Positions 25,588-34,099 of a stretch of DNA of 64,000 bases are shown here, piece by piece. Below the pieces are notes generated by a model. It did not search any database. It saw nothing but the letters and a program-made list of their open reading frames with translations, and had not been told where the DNA came from. The DNA comes from CAWACP01 sp963832965 (GTDB lineage: Bacteria; Acidobacteriota; Terriglobia; Bryobacterales; Bryobacteraceae): positions 1,320,112-1,384,111 of the forward strand of contig CAWHVW010000002.1 in NCBI GenBank assembly GCA_963832965.1, in the 5' to 3' direction. Numbering within the stretch: position 1 is the stretch's first letter; each line of letters begins with the position of its first letter. Position numbers and translations under genes: made by a program.

Positions 25588-26535
25588 CTACGGGCGTTTA
25601 CGGCGAGTCAGCAGCCGCTCGGTGAGGGAGGTGCGCCGTGGAGAGAACTGTTGCAGCGCGCCTGTCAGGTAGGGTTGAAATTCGCGCATCCAGAAGCGCC
25701 AGAAACCAGTCCGATGAATTTCCGCCAACGTCACCGAATAATGGTTGAGCAGCGTTTCGAACAGCATTTGTCCGGTTCGGCGGCCGGTGACGCGGGCCGC
25801 GCGGGAAAGCCAGCGTACATTGTCGGGGAGCTTACGGATGGCCGAAATCGCTGCTGCCGACGAAAGTTCGAAAACCGAACGCTGTTGCCGGGCCGCCTCC
25901 GCGCGGAACTCCCGCCATTGTTGCTCCAGCGCGGCGATGGCCGGAAGGCTGGGGCGGGGAATCGAGGCCGCGGCACCGCGCAGCTCGGTCCATTCGCGCC
26001 GCAACGCGCCAACGTCCAGCGGAGGCACCCGCACCGTGTCGGCCAGTTTGCCCACGGTGCTTTCGAGGCCGTCCAGCAACTGATCGACGCTCTCGAAACC
26101 ACGGCCGCGCTCGAGCAGCCCCTCATCCTGCAGCGCCCGGGCAATGTCCGCGATCAGATCGCGCCCCGCGCCGGAGATATCGGCCAGCGCGGCCAGCACC
26201 CAGACGGGCGAAGCGCTGAAGGCGGCGATTCCGGCGAATTCCAGAACGTTGCCGGCGGCGTGGCGAACGGCATAATCACCCGGAAGCGAGCCCTCCGCCG
26301 GATACGTGCCCTCCACCTGGCCCACCTGCTCAATGAGGAATTGCAGGGTGTTGCCCGCCAGCGCGCGATAGAGACGAGTGCGCCGCAACCGCGCCGGGAT
26401 GGTCACTTCGCCGGCTTCGCGCAGCGCCCCTCCGGCCAGCGCGGAGAGTGAGCGCACCACGCGCTCGGGCAACGACGCGATGAAAGAAGGAGACGGCAAG
26501 CCTTCAGCTTGCCAGAATAGAGATATCGCTTCCAC
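25588..26535 (-). CDS. Conserved acidobacterial hypothetical protein
   Basis: This is a protein of about 300 residues, mainly helical. LPERVVRSLSALAGGALREA, RRTRLYRALAGNTLQFLIEQ and VGQVEGTYP suggest a conserved N-terminal domain; a hydrophobic segment (VLEFAGIAAFSASPVWVLAA) follows, with a basic C-terminus. The start is uncertain. GTG 26535 is the first clear candidate upstream of the conserved block, but it overlaps the divergent murJ start and spans a hairpin, so a TTG near 26472 is possible. Function is unknown. Confidence 0.55.
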   Translation of the reverse strand: MEAISLFWQAEGLPSPSFIASLPERVVRSLSALAGGALREAGEVTIPARLRRTRLYRALAGNTLQFLIEQVGQVEGTYPAEGSLPGDYAVRHAAGNVLEFAGIAAFSASPVWVLAALADISGAGRDLIADIARALQDEGLLERGRGFESVDQLLDGLESTVGKLADTVRVPPLDVGALRREWTELRGAAASIPRPSLPAIAALEQQWREFRAEAARQQRSVFELSSAAAISAIRKLPDNVRWLSRAARVTGRRTGQMLFETLLNHYSVTLAEIHRTGFWRFWMREFQPYLTGALQQFSPRRTSLTERLLTRRKRP

Positions 26536-28126
26536 TACCAGCCAGAGTGCAACGGGCCGCGGCGGCGGCGCGGCGTTCCTTGTCTCCGCGGGAATTCTGC
26601 TCAGCCGCATTTCAGGATTGGTGCGCGACAGCGTATTCGCCCACTTCTTCGGCACGTCCCCGGCCGCCGACGCGTTTCGCGCGGCCATGCGCATTCCCAA
26701 CGTGCTGCAGAATATTCTGGGCGAGGGCACGCTTTCGGCGTCCTTCATTCCGGTGTACGCGGGATTGCTGGCGCGCCGTGAGGAACGCGACGCGGGCCAG
26801 GTGGCGGGCGCCATCGCGTCTCTGCTGGGGGTGGTGACAACCGTTCTGGTGGCTTGCGGCGTGTTGCTGACACCGTGGCTGATCCCGGTGATCGCGCCCG
26901 GTTTTCACGGTGAGCGGCGCGAACTCTGCGTGATGCTGGTGCGGATTTTCTTCCCGGCCACCGGCCTGCTGGTTTGGTCCGCCTGGTGCCTGGCCATTCT
27001 GAACAGCCATCGCCGCTTCTTCATCGGCTACGCCGTGCCGGTGCTTTGGAATGCCGTCATTATCGGCACCATGCTGGCGTTCGGCCGGCGTTCGACGCTG
27101 GACCAGCTCGCCGTGCGCACGGCATGGGCCGCGGTAGCCGGGAGTCTGCTGCAGTTTGTCGCGCAGTTGCCGCTGGTGCTGAAGCTGGCCCCGGATTTGC
27201 GGGTGGTCTTTTCGTGGACCTTCGAGCCCGTCCGCCGCGTGGTGCGCAATTTTCTGCCGGTGTTCACCAGCCGGGGCGTGGTGCAGCTCAGCGCGTATCT
27301 CGATTCCATCATCGCCAGCCTGCTGCCGACGGGATCGTTCGCGGCACTCACCTACGCGCAGACGCTCTACATTCTTCCGGTGAGCCTGTTCGGAATGTCC
27401 ATCTCCACCACGGAGCTCACCGAGATGTCGCACGTGGTGGGCGCGACAGTGGACGCGGCCGGCGAGCTGCGCTCGCGCCTCGAAAGCCGCTTACGCCAGA
27501 TCGCCTTTCTGGTGGTGCCCTCGGCGGCGGCGTTTCTGGCGTTCGGGGACGTGATCGCCGCGGGTATTTATCGTTCCGGCCGCTTCACGCAAGCCGACGC
27601 CATTTTCGTGTGGAAGATTCTGGCGGGGTCGAGCATCGGCCTGCTGGCCTCCACCATGAGCCGTCTGTTTTCGTCCACCTACTACGCGCTGGGCGATACG
27701 CGCACGCCGTTCCGTTACGCCGTGGTGCGGGTGACGCTGACCGGCGCGCTGGGGTATGGTTGCGCGGTGCCGCTTCCGCCGCTGCTGGGGATCGACCCCA
27801 GGTGGGGCGCGGCGGCGCTGGCTGGCTCGGCGGGGGTGGCGGGCTGGATCGAGTTCGCTTTATTGCGGCGTTCGCTGGCCAGGCGAATCGGCGCGGTGAA
27901 CGTGCCTTTGACGTTCATTCTGCAATTGTGGGGCGCGGCGGCAGTGGGGGCGGGGCTGGGCTGGTTGCTGCGGCGTCCGACGCACGCACTGCCCCCGTCC
28001 ATCGCCGCCGTGATCGTGCTGGGAACATTTGGTTCGGTATATTTTGCGCTGCTCGCGGCCGCGGGCAACGGCAATGCGCGCGCGCTGATGCGGCGGAGCC
28101 TCCGGCTTCTGAAACGAGGTTCGTAA
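26480..28126 (+). CDS. murJ: Lipid II flippase MurJ (MviN family)
   Basis: MurJ flips lipid II across the inner membrane for peptidoglycan synthesis. The product is about 548 residues with some 14 hydrophobic segments. Family blocks are SAGILLSRISGLVRDSVFAH, ADAFRAAMRIPNVLQNILGE, GTLSASFIPVYAGLLAR, RIFFPATGLLVWSAWCLAIL, YAQTLYILPVSLFGMSI and SRLFSSTYYALGDTRTPFRY. The ATG at 26480 gives a 30-residue hydrophilic N-terminal extension that includes a hairpin sequence; no ATG or GTG lies closer to the conserved region. Confidence 0.92.
   Translation: MKEGDGKPSACQNRDIASTTSQSATGRGGGAAFLVSAGILLSRISGLVRDSVFAHFFGTSPAADAFRAAMRIPNVLQNILGEGTLSASFIPVYAGLLARREERDAGQVAGAIASLLGVVTTVLVACGVLLTPWLIPVIAPGFHGERRELCVMLVRIFFPATGLLVWSAWCLAILNSHRRFFIGYAVPVLWNAVIIGTMLAFGRRSTLDQLAVRTAWAAVAGSLLQFVAQLPLVLKLAPDLRVVFSWTFEPVRRVVRNFLPVFTSRGVVQLSAYLDSIIASLLPTGSFAALTYAQTLYILPVSLFGMSISTTELTEMSHVVGATVDAAGELRSRLESRLRQIAFLVVPSAAAFLAFGDVIAAGIYRSGRFTQADAIFVWKILAGSSIGLLASTMSRLFSSTYYALGDTRTPFRYAVVRVTLTGALGYGCAVPLPPLLGIDPRWGAAALAGSAGVAGWIEFALLRRSLARRIGAVNVPLTFILQLWGAAAVGAGLGWLLRRPTHALPPSIAAVIVLGTFGSVYFALLAAAGNGNARALMRRSLRLLKRGS
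26495..26513. repeat. Hairpin GGCAAGC-CTTCA-GCTTGCC
   Basis: A perfect seven-base stem with a five-base loop, inside the overlap of the murJ and divergent hypothetical reading frames. It is a REP-like palindrome type that is usually intergenic, which suggests that one or both annotated starts are too far upstream. Confidence 0.5.
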
Positions 28127-28130
28127 AGGC

Positions 28131-28160
28131 CCGCTCCATCACTGTCGCGGTTCGGTTTCC
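28131..28160 (-). repeat. Dispersed repeat copy, reverse orientation
   Basis: CCGCTCCATCACTGTCGCGG followed by TTCGGTTTCC is the reverse complement of the core seen at 23766 and 47343, with three or four differences. It lies immediately after the murJ stop. Confidence 0.6.
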
Positions 28161-28189
28161 AAAGCGCGCAACCGGAGCGGCCATACTCA

Positions 28190-29419
28190 TCAAACGCCGG
28201 GGCGCAGCGTCACGACGAACCGAAGATGGCCGGTTCCGCGCCGCACTGCGATCACGCAGCGTGCACCGGGAGCGCACAACATGCTGCGTAGATCGGTCAG
28301 AGTGAATTGGCTCGCGGCGCGGCCGCCGATGGCCTCAATCACGTCGCCGGGTTTCATCCCAGCGTCTGCCGCGGGGGAGCCAGGCAGCACTCGCCCCACT
28401 ACGAACGTGTGGAAATCGGGGTCCTCCGCGCGAATCCGCAGTCCGCTTCCGTCATACTCCGCGGCGACACCGTAACTCTGATTCGGCGTCAGGTAAAGCC
28501 GTTTGCCGGGGTTGTCAAACACCACGGTGAACCGTCTGAGAAACTCCGCCCCGAACAGGCCCGCATAATCCTTCGCCGCCATTAGCCCTTCCGTATCCTG
28601 CGCGAACGTGATGGGCGCGTGGCTCACAGAATACGGACCAATGCCGATCGAATCAGCACGGCCATCTCTCGACAGAGTTGTTCCGCCGGTGCAGGTCCCG
28701 GGGGCGTCCAGAAGCTTCATCGCAGGTGGCGGAAGGCCGTGTGCATCAGCGAAGGGCTTGTAGATTTCCGCGTAAGCGTTCGCTCCGCCATCAATCAGGA
28801 ATCTGCCCTTGACGGGCGTTATGCCCGGCAGGCTGACGCTCGCATCGACGAAGGGGAAGCCGTGTGCATCGACAAAGACCGGGAGTCCCGTTTCCTTTCC
28901 GCTGGGCCGGTACTCGCTGCGCAAATAAACAGACAAGCGGAGGTGCTGGTAATCCGCCACAACGACAAAATCGTCGAACAGCCGCGACCCGATTATGCCA
29001 TCCACCTGGTGGCCCACGGCCGGCTCCAGCATCTTCAGCGGAATGACCACCAGGTGCCGATGAGTGAGATCCAGGCCGGGCAGACTGATCCGGACATCGT
29101 GAACGACACCTGCCCGAATCGGCTCCGCACCGCCGCCGCGAGCTGTGGCGGTGTCGCTGACAGGCAACAACGCTGCACGGGCGTATTCGGGATCTACGGT
29201 GAACCCCTGGCTGGCATTATCCAGGATGAACCATCCCGGATGGCCATTCACTTTGGCCTGGACAAAGACCAGACCGTTCGCCACAACTTCCACCGGGATG
29301 TTCGCCGCGGCGCCGCCGGAGGCGAAGACATAGGACGGCGGAGGAAACGGATCGGCACCCAGAAGCACCACCAGGACGCTGATGGCAGCCCCGAATGTCC
29401 GCAAAACGGGCCGCGGCAT
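28190..29419 (-). CDS. Exported retropepsin-like aspartic protease with PDZ domain
   Basis: This is a protein of about 409 residues with a signal peptide (AAISVLVVLLGADP). It has two retropepsin-like half-sites, FILDNASQGFTVD and FLIDGGANAY, each keeping the catalytic aspartate; the first has DNAS in place of the usual DTGA/S. HQVDGIIGSRLFDDFVVVAD lies between them. The C-terminal PDZ domain contains GRVLPGSPAADAGMKPGDVIEAIGGR. The ATG at 29419 follows the M56 stop by about five bases, so it is the third gene of the BlaI operon. It is a likely periplasmic protease whose substrate is unknown; the altered DTG motif raises doubt about activity. Confidence 0.82.
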   Translation of the reverse strand: MPRPVLRTFGAAISVLVVLLGADPFPPPSYVFASGGAAANIPVEVVANGLVFVQAKVNGHPGWFILDNASQGFTVDPEYARAALLPVSDTATARGGGAEPIRAGVVHDVRISLPGLDLTHRHLVVIPLKMLEPAVGHQVDGIIGSRLFDDFVVVADYQHLRLSVYLRSEYRPSGKETGLPVFVDAHGFPFVDASVSLPGITPVKGRFLIDGGANAYAEIYKPFADAHGLPPPAMKLLDAPGTCTGGTTLSRDGRADSIGIGPYSVSHAPITFAQDTEGLMAAKDYAGLFGAEFLRRFTVVFDNPGKRLYLTPNQSYGVAAEYDGSGLRIRAEDPDFHTFVVGRVLPGSPAADAGMKPGDVIEAIGGRAASQFTLTDLRSMLCAPGARCVIAVRRGTGHLRFVVTLRPGV

Positions 29420-29424
29420 CGCTG

Positions 29425-31275
29425 TTAGTTCGCCAAAGTGTAATTCACGTCGATCTCGGTGATTACTTCCACTGGATCGCCATTCAGAAGGGTGGGCCGG
29501 TATAACCACTGCTTCACGGCGTCGATTGCCGAAGTAACCAGCAGCGGATGACCCGAGAGTAACTGCACGTTCTTAATGTGTCCGTCGGTCCCAATCAGCG
29601 CGATGAGATGAACGCTGCCCTGAACGCGCTCCTGTTTGGCCTCCATGGGATATACGGGCACTTGCTTGCCAATCAGGTTCGTCGCCTGTACACTGCCTCC
29701 CACGCGAATGCGTTTGCCGTCGCTCGCAACCGGCGGGAAAGAGCCCCCCAGCATACGCTCGTCGCGCAGCATCGGCCGCAGAGTTACTGTATCCTGCTCG
29801 ATGGAGTAAGTGAGCGCCAGGTGGCTGTCGGCCTTTTGTAACTCCCGCCCGAGTTCCAGAAACTGATCGCGCGAGAGCGTCTCGCCATCGTGGCCGTTTA
29901 ATATCGCCGCCGCCTTGTCGCGCAGGGCCTCGGGCAGGTAGCTCACGTCCACGCCCTTGACCGAGAACGTGGCCGGCATAAACCTGGCAATCACAGGATC
30001 GGCCGGCGCGTTCTGCGCCAGGGCCGCGTTGAAACGGACCGCGATCTCGAACGACCGATCTGGTGGGTAGGTAACGCCGGGATCGAAGTGCCACTCCAGC
30101 ACCGAATCGAGTACCGCTTTCCTCAGCTCCCGCGGCCCGCTGACCACGTGCGCATCGGTTACCTCACCGTTGTCGTTCACCGTAACGCTGGCCACCACGA
30201 GCCCGGACACGCCGGCCATTACGGCGAGCGCGGGATACTGGACGGCCGCGCGGTGCAGAAGCGTGAACGGCGCCGTGTCGGGCACTTCCACTCCCGGAGA
30301 ATCGGCGGGCGATTCCTGTGGGGCTGCGGCCATGGGAAATTGCCACAGCGCGATGGCGGCCGCGAGCGGCAGCAAAGCGCCGATTCCGGCCAGCGAGGCG
30401 ATGAGTTTGCGTTTCGACATGTGCACTCCTTTGCCAATGGCCGCCATCCTGGCCGCCAAGTGACGCTTTCTGAGGAACAGGGGCGCGGGCGCAAGGCCGG
30501 CCTGAAGCCGTGCGCTGGCCACGGCCAGCAGAGCGTCTACGTAGCGATCGCGGTCCCGCGTGTGCTCGATCACGGCGGCATCCACCACCTGTTCCCGGGT
30601 AAGTTGAATGCGGGCCAGCAACCACCAGATTGCCGGATGAAACCAGAACAGCCCCCGAATGGCCTCTTCCGCAAGGGTGAACAGCCAGTCGTGACGGCGC
30701 ACGTGCAGCAGCTCATGGCAGACGATCGCGCGCTGCGCCTCGACGTTTAGCTCGGGGAAAGAAATGGGCAGAAGGACCGTGGGATTCCGAAAGCCGAACG
30801 TGACCGGCCCATTCAGATCGCCGCACAGATAGAAATCCGCGCCAACGCCAAACTCGTGCCGCATCGCGCGCAAGGGCTCGCCGGGTTCGGAAAGATACAG
30901 GGATCCGCGGCGATACCGGCGCAAGCGGAACAATCCGAGCGCCAGCCAGGCGAATCGAATCAGGGCGCCGGCTGTCACCACGGCGAGGGCCGCGTCAGCC
31001 CTGGAAAATCGAATAAGCCGCGCCTGCTCTGGCAGCACCGGCGTCATCGGGCCCGTGCTGAAGGTGACCCGTGCCGGCGCCGCCGCTTCGCCCGGTCCGC
31101 GCCACGGAACCAGTGGCAGCAGAAGACTCGCGGCCAAGAGGAAATGCCAGAACATGAGCCTCACGCGCGGAGGCTGAAGCCGGAATGCCAGACACAGCGC
31201 GCCGCCCGAGGCAATCAGAATCGCCATTTGCGCCGACCAGGCCAGCAGATCGCGGCATACCAGTTCGGCGGTCAT
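29425..31275 (-). CDS. BlaR1-type M56 metalloprotease sensor with TonB-like C-terminal domains
   Basis: This 616-residue membrane protein has hydrophobic segments at about residues 15-35, 40-57 and 95-115. The zinc-protease motif HELLHVRRHDW lies near residue 190, with EQVVDAAVI as the distal glutamate region. After a further membrane segment (IASLAGIGALLPLAAAIALW) the periplasmic part has two TonB-C-like units (AVMAGVSGLVVASVTVNDNG; GSVHLIALIGTDGHIKNVQL). In BlaR1/MecR1 systems the protease is triggered by an outside signal and inactivates BlaI. It overlaps blaI by four bases. The signal is unknown, and no penicillin-binding sensor domain is present. Confidence 0.9.
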   Translation of the reverse strand: MTAELVCRDLLAWSAQMAILIASGGALCLAFRLQPPRVRLMFWHFLLAASLLLPLVPWRGPGEAAAPARVTFSTGPMTPVLPEQARLIRFSRADAALAVVTAGALIRFAWLALGLFRLRRYRRGSLYLSEPGEPLRAMRHEFGVGADFYLCGDLNGPVTFGFRNPTVLLPISFPELNVEAQRAIVCHELLHVRRHDWLFTLAEEAIRGLFWFHPAIWWLLARIQLTREQVVDAAVIEHTRDRDRYVDALLAVASARLQAGLAPAPLFLRKRHLAARMAAIGKGVHMSKRKLIASLAGIGALLPLAAAIALWQFPMAAAPQESPADSPGVEVPDTAPFTLLHRAAVQYPALAVMAGVSGLVVASVTVNDNGEVTDAHVVSGPRELRKAVLDSVLEWHFDPGVTYPPDRSFEIAVRFNAALAQNAPADPVIARFMPATFSVKGVDVSYLPEALRDKAAAILNGHDGETLSRDQFLELGRELQKADSHLALTYSIEQDTVTLRPMLRDERMLGGSFPPVASDGKRIRVGGSVQATNLIGKQVPVYPMEAKQERVQGSVHLIALIGTDGHIKNVQLLSGHPLLVTSAIDAVKQWLYRPTLLNGDPVEVITEIDVNYTLAN

Positions 31276-31649
31276 TTCGGCTTCCTCGCCAGGCGGGCGA
31301 TCCCGGCCAGCTCCTTATCGGTGAGGCCCTCATCTTCCACCAGGTGCATGAGCAGAGGCTCGGCCGACCCGTTGAAGACGCGATTGACGAACTCGCGCAC
31401 CATACCGCGGATGACCTTGCTCTTCGCTTCGGCGGGCGTGTAGACAAAAGCCCGCTCCTCCCGGCGTTTCTTGAGATAGCCCTTGGCCTCGAGGATGTTC
31501 ATCATGGTCATTACCGTGGTGTAGGCGATCTTGCGGCGCTCCAGCAGGGCTTCATACACGTCGCGCACCGTGGCCGGACGGTCGAGCTCCCAGACGGTCT
31601 TCATGATTTCCAGTTCCTGGTTGGTCAGGGTAGGCTTGCGCGGGCGCAT
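31272..31649 (-). CDS. BlaI/MecI/CopY-family transcriptional repressor
   Basis: This 125-residue winged-helix repressor reads LTNQELEIMKTVWELDRPAT, VRDVYEALLERRKIAYTTV, MTMMNILEAKGYLKKR, then a dimerisation tail. It represses until cleaved by the cognate M56 protease encoded immediately downstream (four-base overlap). A perfect 16-bp palindrome overlapping its start codon is the evident autoregulatory site. Confidence 0.94.
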   Translation of the reverse strand: MRPRKPTLTNQELEIMKTVWELDRPATVRDVYEALLERRKIAYTTVMTMMNILEAKGYLKKRREERAFVYTPAEAKSKVIRGMVREFVNRVFNGSAEPLLMHLVEDEGLTDKELAGIARLARKPK

Positions 31650-31664
31650 ACTAATTAATTAGTA
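31649..31664. promoter_or_regulatory. BlaI operator palindrome
   Basis: TACTAATTAATTAGTA is a perfect 16-base palindrome beginning at the first base of the blaI start codon. Its sequence and place fit a BlaI/MecI-type operator (TACTA...TAGTA half-sites) that would autoregulate the blaI-M56-protease operon. Confidence 0.8.
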
Positions 31665-31754
31665 CGAAGCGGGCAGGATGTCAATAGGAAAGTTCGGTGA
31701 CAGTGAACTTCGCCGTTGGCGTCAGCACCTTGTTGCGGATCTTGTCCGTAACTT

Positions 31755-33152
31755 TCAGCCGGAGGTGTACTGTCCAGGCGTCAGCTTGTCCAGCGACATG
31801 ACCTTCTCTACCGTAACTTGTTGGGCGGACGCACCGGGAAGCGTGGCGACATCCTCGGTATAGTTGAAAACCTTGTCGTTGCTGCCGTCCTTGGTGACCA
31901 GATACTCAATGCTCCCATTTGGTTTCCCGGTCTTCTCATCAGGGGCGAAGTTATAGAACTGTTGATAGATGCCGAGTTTTTCGTAGCGGCTGAACGATTC
32001 AGCGACCCGCGGCCGCACCTCGGAGTCGCCGATCACAAACGGTCGGGGCCCGATGTCATATTGCGGCAATTTCTGGATCAGGTCCGTCACAATGAGGCTG
32101 CTGTCCGCCAGATTCTTCTGGTCGTAATTGGGCACGTTCAACGCCATTTCATAGTTGGTGAGGTTGCCCCCCACGATATCCTTGACCACTGCATTGACGC
32201 GGTACATTCCAGCCGGAAGTGGCACCATCTTTTGACACATTGCCGTACCTTTCATCGTCTGGTTGAGCAGTTCAGACGAGGTCTCGACATCGATGGTCCC
32301 CTCAAAAGTGTTTACCACCTGCCGGGAGACGTTGGTGATCCGGCCGAAAATGTTGATCGTCGCCCGGGCATAGTTGTCCTTGGCCTTGAACTTCAAGTCG
32401 GCCTTGCGGATGGCAATGGTGATGGGAGTCAGAACCGAGTAGCCGGTCAGGCGGATGTAGTCCGCACGAACCTCTATCGGAAGGGTGTTGTACCGAATGT
32501 TGGTGCTGACCACCTCCTCCAGATCGCCGAACCTCACGGTCGGTGACTTCAGCAAGCCGAGATCGTTTTCTGTTTTGGCCGGGGGGTCCTTCGGCGCCGT
32601 GCTTTTCGATGCGGGATCCATCGTCATGTGATAGTCGCCCGATCTGGCTGGGTCCACGAATTCGACGATTACGTTGTCGCCGATTCCCTCAATGTGGCGG
32701 TAACGCCAATCCTCGCATGGGCAGGAATTGTCGCCGGAAGACGGGTGCGCTTCAATCGCGCTTGGCGGGCCGTACAGGATGTAAGTGCGGCCGCGATCGG
32801 TCTTCCACCCCGGGACAGCCGACGAGTAACGCTCGTTGGCATAGGCGATCCGCCGGTAGTGCTCGTCCTCGAACTCGTTATCGACGGTGTCCGGGGTGGG
32901 GTCGCGCCTGGCCCAGAACTCGTCGACGAACAATCGCCGTTCCTCGTCGGTCTGCAGGCTTGCGAACGCGCGGCGTTCCTCATCGGTGATGATGTAAACG
33001 ACGTCTTCGTCCAGCCAGCTCTTGGACGGGCTCCCCAATTCCCGGCGGAGCTTTGCCTCCTTCTTCTTCGTTGTGGGGCCGGCTCCATTCGGGGGCTGCG
33101 AACTCAACACCACGGCCGCCGCAAAGAGAAGACAAAGCGCCCGAAAGCTCAT
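31755..33152 (-). CDS. GWxTD domain protein, C-terminus frameshifted
   Basis: This is a protein of about 465 residues with a signal peptide (MSFRALCLLFAAAVVLSSQ). The GWxTD domain contains LDEDVVYIITDEERRAFASL, FVDEFWARRDPTPDT, ANERYSSAVPGWKTDRGRTY (the GWKTD motif) and ILYGPPSAIE. The frame stops early at QYTSG. In the next frame, translation continues LRLKVTDKIRNKVLTPTAKF and ends TVTELSY at a stop at 31681, which is the expected family C-terminus. Adding one C to the CC near 31765 restores it. Function of the family is unknown; it is abundant in Acidobacteriota. The start at 33152 marks the signal peptide. Confidence 0.8.
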   Translation of the reverse strand: MSFRALCLLFAAAVVLSSQPPNGAGPTTKKKEAKLRRELGSPSKSWLDEDVVYIITDEERRAFASLQTDEERRLFVDEFWARRDPTPDTVDNEFEDEHYRRIAYANERYSSAVPGWKTDRGRTYILYGPPSAIEAHPSSGDNSCPCEDWRYRHIEGIGDNVIVEFVDPARSGDYHMTMDPASKSTAPKDPPAKTENDLGLLKSPTVRFGDLEEVVSTNIRYNTLPIEVRADYIRLTGYSVLTPITIAIRKADLKFKAKDNYARATINIFGRITNVSRQVVNTFEGTIDVETSSELLNQTMKGTAMCQKMVPLPAGMYRVNAVVKDIVGGNLTNYEMALNVPNYDQKNLADSSLIVTDLIQKLPQYDIGPRPFVIGDSEVRPRVAESFSRYEKLGIYQQFYNFAPDEKTGKPNGSIEYLVTKDGSNDKVFNYTEDVATLPGASAQQVTVEKVMSLDKLTPGQYTSG

Positions 33153-33310
33153 TCGATCCCTAATTGCACGGCGAGTGCCGATCACTTCTTCGCTTGGTTT
33201 CCGAAAAATCACCGCAGGTTCACATGTCTCCTGGCCACACCTGTGTCGGGGGAGCAACATGTCAGGCGAGCCACAGGGGCCCGCCGCGTAAGCCCTGCTA
33301 GACTCTCTGA

Positions 33311-34099
33311 ATGCGTCTGCTGGCCTTGTTTGGTTTCCTGCTGGCGTGGCCCGCTGCGGGCGAATACGCCGAAGTAAACGGCGTGCGGATGTACTATGAG
33401 GCCCATGGCGAGGGCCGGCCCGTAGTGCTCCTGCACGGCGGTCTGAACACAATCCAATCCTCGTTTGCCGCGCAGATTCCCGTTTTCGCGAAGAATCACC
33501 GTGTGATCGGCGTGGAGCAGATGGGCCACGGCCACACCGCCGACGTGGCCGGACGCGAATTATCTTACGAGCGTATGACTGAAGACACGGCGGCGTTTCT
33601 GGCGCAACAGGGAATTCGGAACGCGGATATCGTCGGATTCAGCGACGGCGGCCAGATTGCGCTCCGGCTCGCGTTCACGCATCCGGAACTGGTGCGGCGA
33701 GTTGTAGTGTCCGGTGTCGGACTGGGGCTGATGAATGAGCAGCAGCAGAAAGCGATGCTGGCCCTCTCCGCCGACCGCGTGCCCAAAGAGCTTCGCGATG
33801 AGTATGCTCGCGTCTCGCCAGACGGCCCCGATCACTGGCCGGTTTTATTCGCGAAGGTCAGGGCCATGTGGGCAAGGCCGGGCTGGGGTATTACGAAACA
33901 GGACCTGGCGACAATCAAAGCGCCCGTGCTCCTGCTCTTTGGCGACCACGACTTTACCAGTCTGGACGAGGCGGCGACGATCTTCCACGGCATTCCTGGA
34001 GCGCAACTGTGCATCCTGCCGGGCACCGGCCATGCGACGTTCCGGGAGCGTCCGGAGTGGCTGAACCCCATCGTTCTTGATTTTCTGGATCGGAACTGA
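33311..34099 (+). CDS. Exported alpha/beta hydrolase
   Basis: This is a 262-residue hydrolase with a short signal peptide (LALFGFLLAWPAAG). Fold features are VVLLHGGLNTIQSSF (oxyanion HG), VIGVEQMGHGHTADV, the nucleophile elbow DIVGFSDGGQIALR (serine in G-F-S-D-G), LLLFGDHDFTSLDEA (acid) and LPGTGHATF (histidine). The substrate is unknown. TAGACT ends six bases before the ATG, so the transcript may have almost no leader. Confidence 0.87.
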   Translation: MRLLALFGFLLAWPAAGEYAEVNGVRMYYEAHGEGRPVVLLHGGLNTIQSSFAAQIPVFAKNHRVIGVEQMGHGHTADVAGRELSYERMTEDTAAFLAQQGIRNADIVGFSDGGQIALRLAFTHPELVRRVVVSGVGLGLMNEQQQKAMLALSADRVPKELRDEYARVSPDGPDHWPVLFAKVRAMWARPGWGITKQDLATIKAPVLLLFGDHDFTSLDEAATIFHGIPGAQLCILPGTGHATFRERPEWLNPIVLDFLDRN

